A DNA stretch of 64,000 bases, taken from NCBI GenBank assembly GCA_005281725.1, contig SSBO01000013.1, positions 2,054,599 through 2,118,598 of the forward strand, read 5' to 3'. Every line of letters begins with the position of its first letter. Position 1 is the first letter of the stretch. The DNA comes from Wuchereria bancrofti. Lineage: Eukaryota; Nematoda; Chromadorea; Rhabditida; Onchocercidae. The notes under the pieces were generated by a model, which searched no databases, had not been told where the DNA came from, and saw only the letters and a list, made by a program, of their open reading frames with translations. Of the stretch, positions 63,589 to 64,000 are shown piece after piece. A program made the position numbers and the translations under genes.

Positions 63589-64000
63589 CTATAATACATA
63601 TATATGTACTTTTTTTACTTTTCTTACAACAATGCTTAATAAAAGAAAAAGTGATATTTTTATTATTAACAAATCAATATTGAAAATATCAAATTATGAC
63701 AAATAAAAGTTAATATGTAATTTTTAGATTATATATTACTTTTCTTTTAACTTCATATGACCAAATATATCACAGGATATTTTTATGTCACATAGAATTT
63801 AGTAATTTAGTAAAATAATAAAGTATTATTAAAAACACTATAGTGGTAAGTTAAAACGTATAAGTGAATTGAAAGAATTATTTCTAATATTTTATTTTTT
63901 ATTCTTTCATTGAACTGATTAAAATTTGCATATTTATGTAAATTTTAGCCAGTAAAGAATGCTTTGCTTTATTTTAATAATATTTTATTATTATAAAACT

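Noticed and set aside
1..64000. Endosymbiont (Wolbachia) DNA insertion
   Set aside because: No bacterial-type uninterrupted gene or recognisable bacterial protein fragment was seen on either strand; a nucleotide search could still find short remnants.

Overview
This window is nuclear DNA of a spirurid or filarial-type nematode. The base composition is very AT-rich. Genes consist of many short exons separated by AT-rich introns that end in TTTTAG or TTTCAG. Some start codons sit just behind an unpaired TTTCAG-type 3' splice site, as expected for spliced-leader trans-splicing. The encoded proteins are plainly animal. The species cannot be fixed from the sequence alone. I saw no prokaryotic operon, CRISPR array, tRNA or rRNA gene, or recognisable intact transposon.

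Layout, left to right: (1) 402-2748, minus: short BTB/POZ-domain gene, 4 exons. (2) 2749-8609: AT-rich intergenic DNA with low-complexity and short tandem repeats. (3) 8610-15422, minus: complete ATP-citrate lyase gene, 24 exons, 1111 aa; every junction keeps frame. (4) 15457-24936: intergenic, diverged tandem and direct duplications. (5) 24937-29500, plus: complete MGAT1 (GnT-I) gene, 10 exons, 462 aa, with a type II membrane anchor. (6) 29501-33610: intergenic, including a 156-bp perfect duplication around a single N at 30261, which looks like an assembly join. (7) 33611-34536, minus: decayed gene for a secreted CX3CX3C-repeat protein. (8) 34537-47600: long intergenic stretch with many repeats and one possible BAR-domain exon near 44.3 kb. 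(9) 47620-48145, plus: candidate small membrane protein, then 48142-49783, plus: PRL (PTP4A) phosphatase, 4 exons. (10) 50484-52853, minus: THOC7, 6 exons, convergent with PRL; and 53292-53643, minus: ribosomal protein L29, 2 exons, 438 bp upstream of THOC7 and possibly co-transcribed with it. (11) 53680-57125: repeats and intergenic DNA. (12) 57126-63588 and beyond, minus: the last 13 exons of a coiled-coil protein that I do not recognise, with its 5' end outside the window.

The genes do not form one pathway. ACLY supplies cytosolic acetyl-CoA, MGAT1 commits N-glycans to hybrid, complex or paucimannose forms in the Golgi, PRL is a prenylated membrane phosphatase, THOC7 is part of the mRNA-export THO complex, and RPL29 is a ribosomal protein. 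The points most worth a second look are the in-frame alternative acceptors in PRL, two GC-AG introns in unrelated genes, the decayed cysteine-repeat gene, the unrecognised coiled-coil protein, and the assembly artefact at 30261. All exon boundaries were derived by hand from splice signals, phase and remembered family conservation, with no database search.
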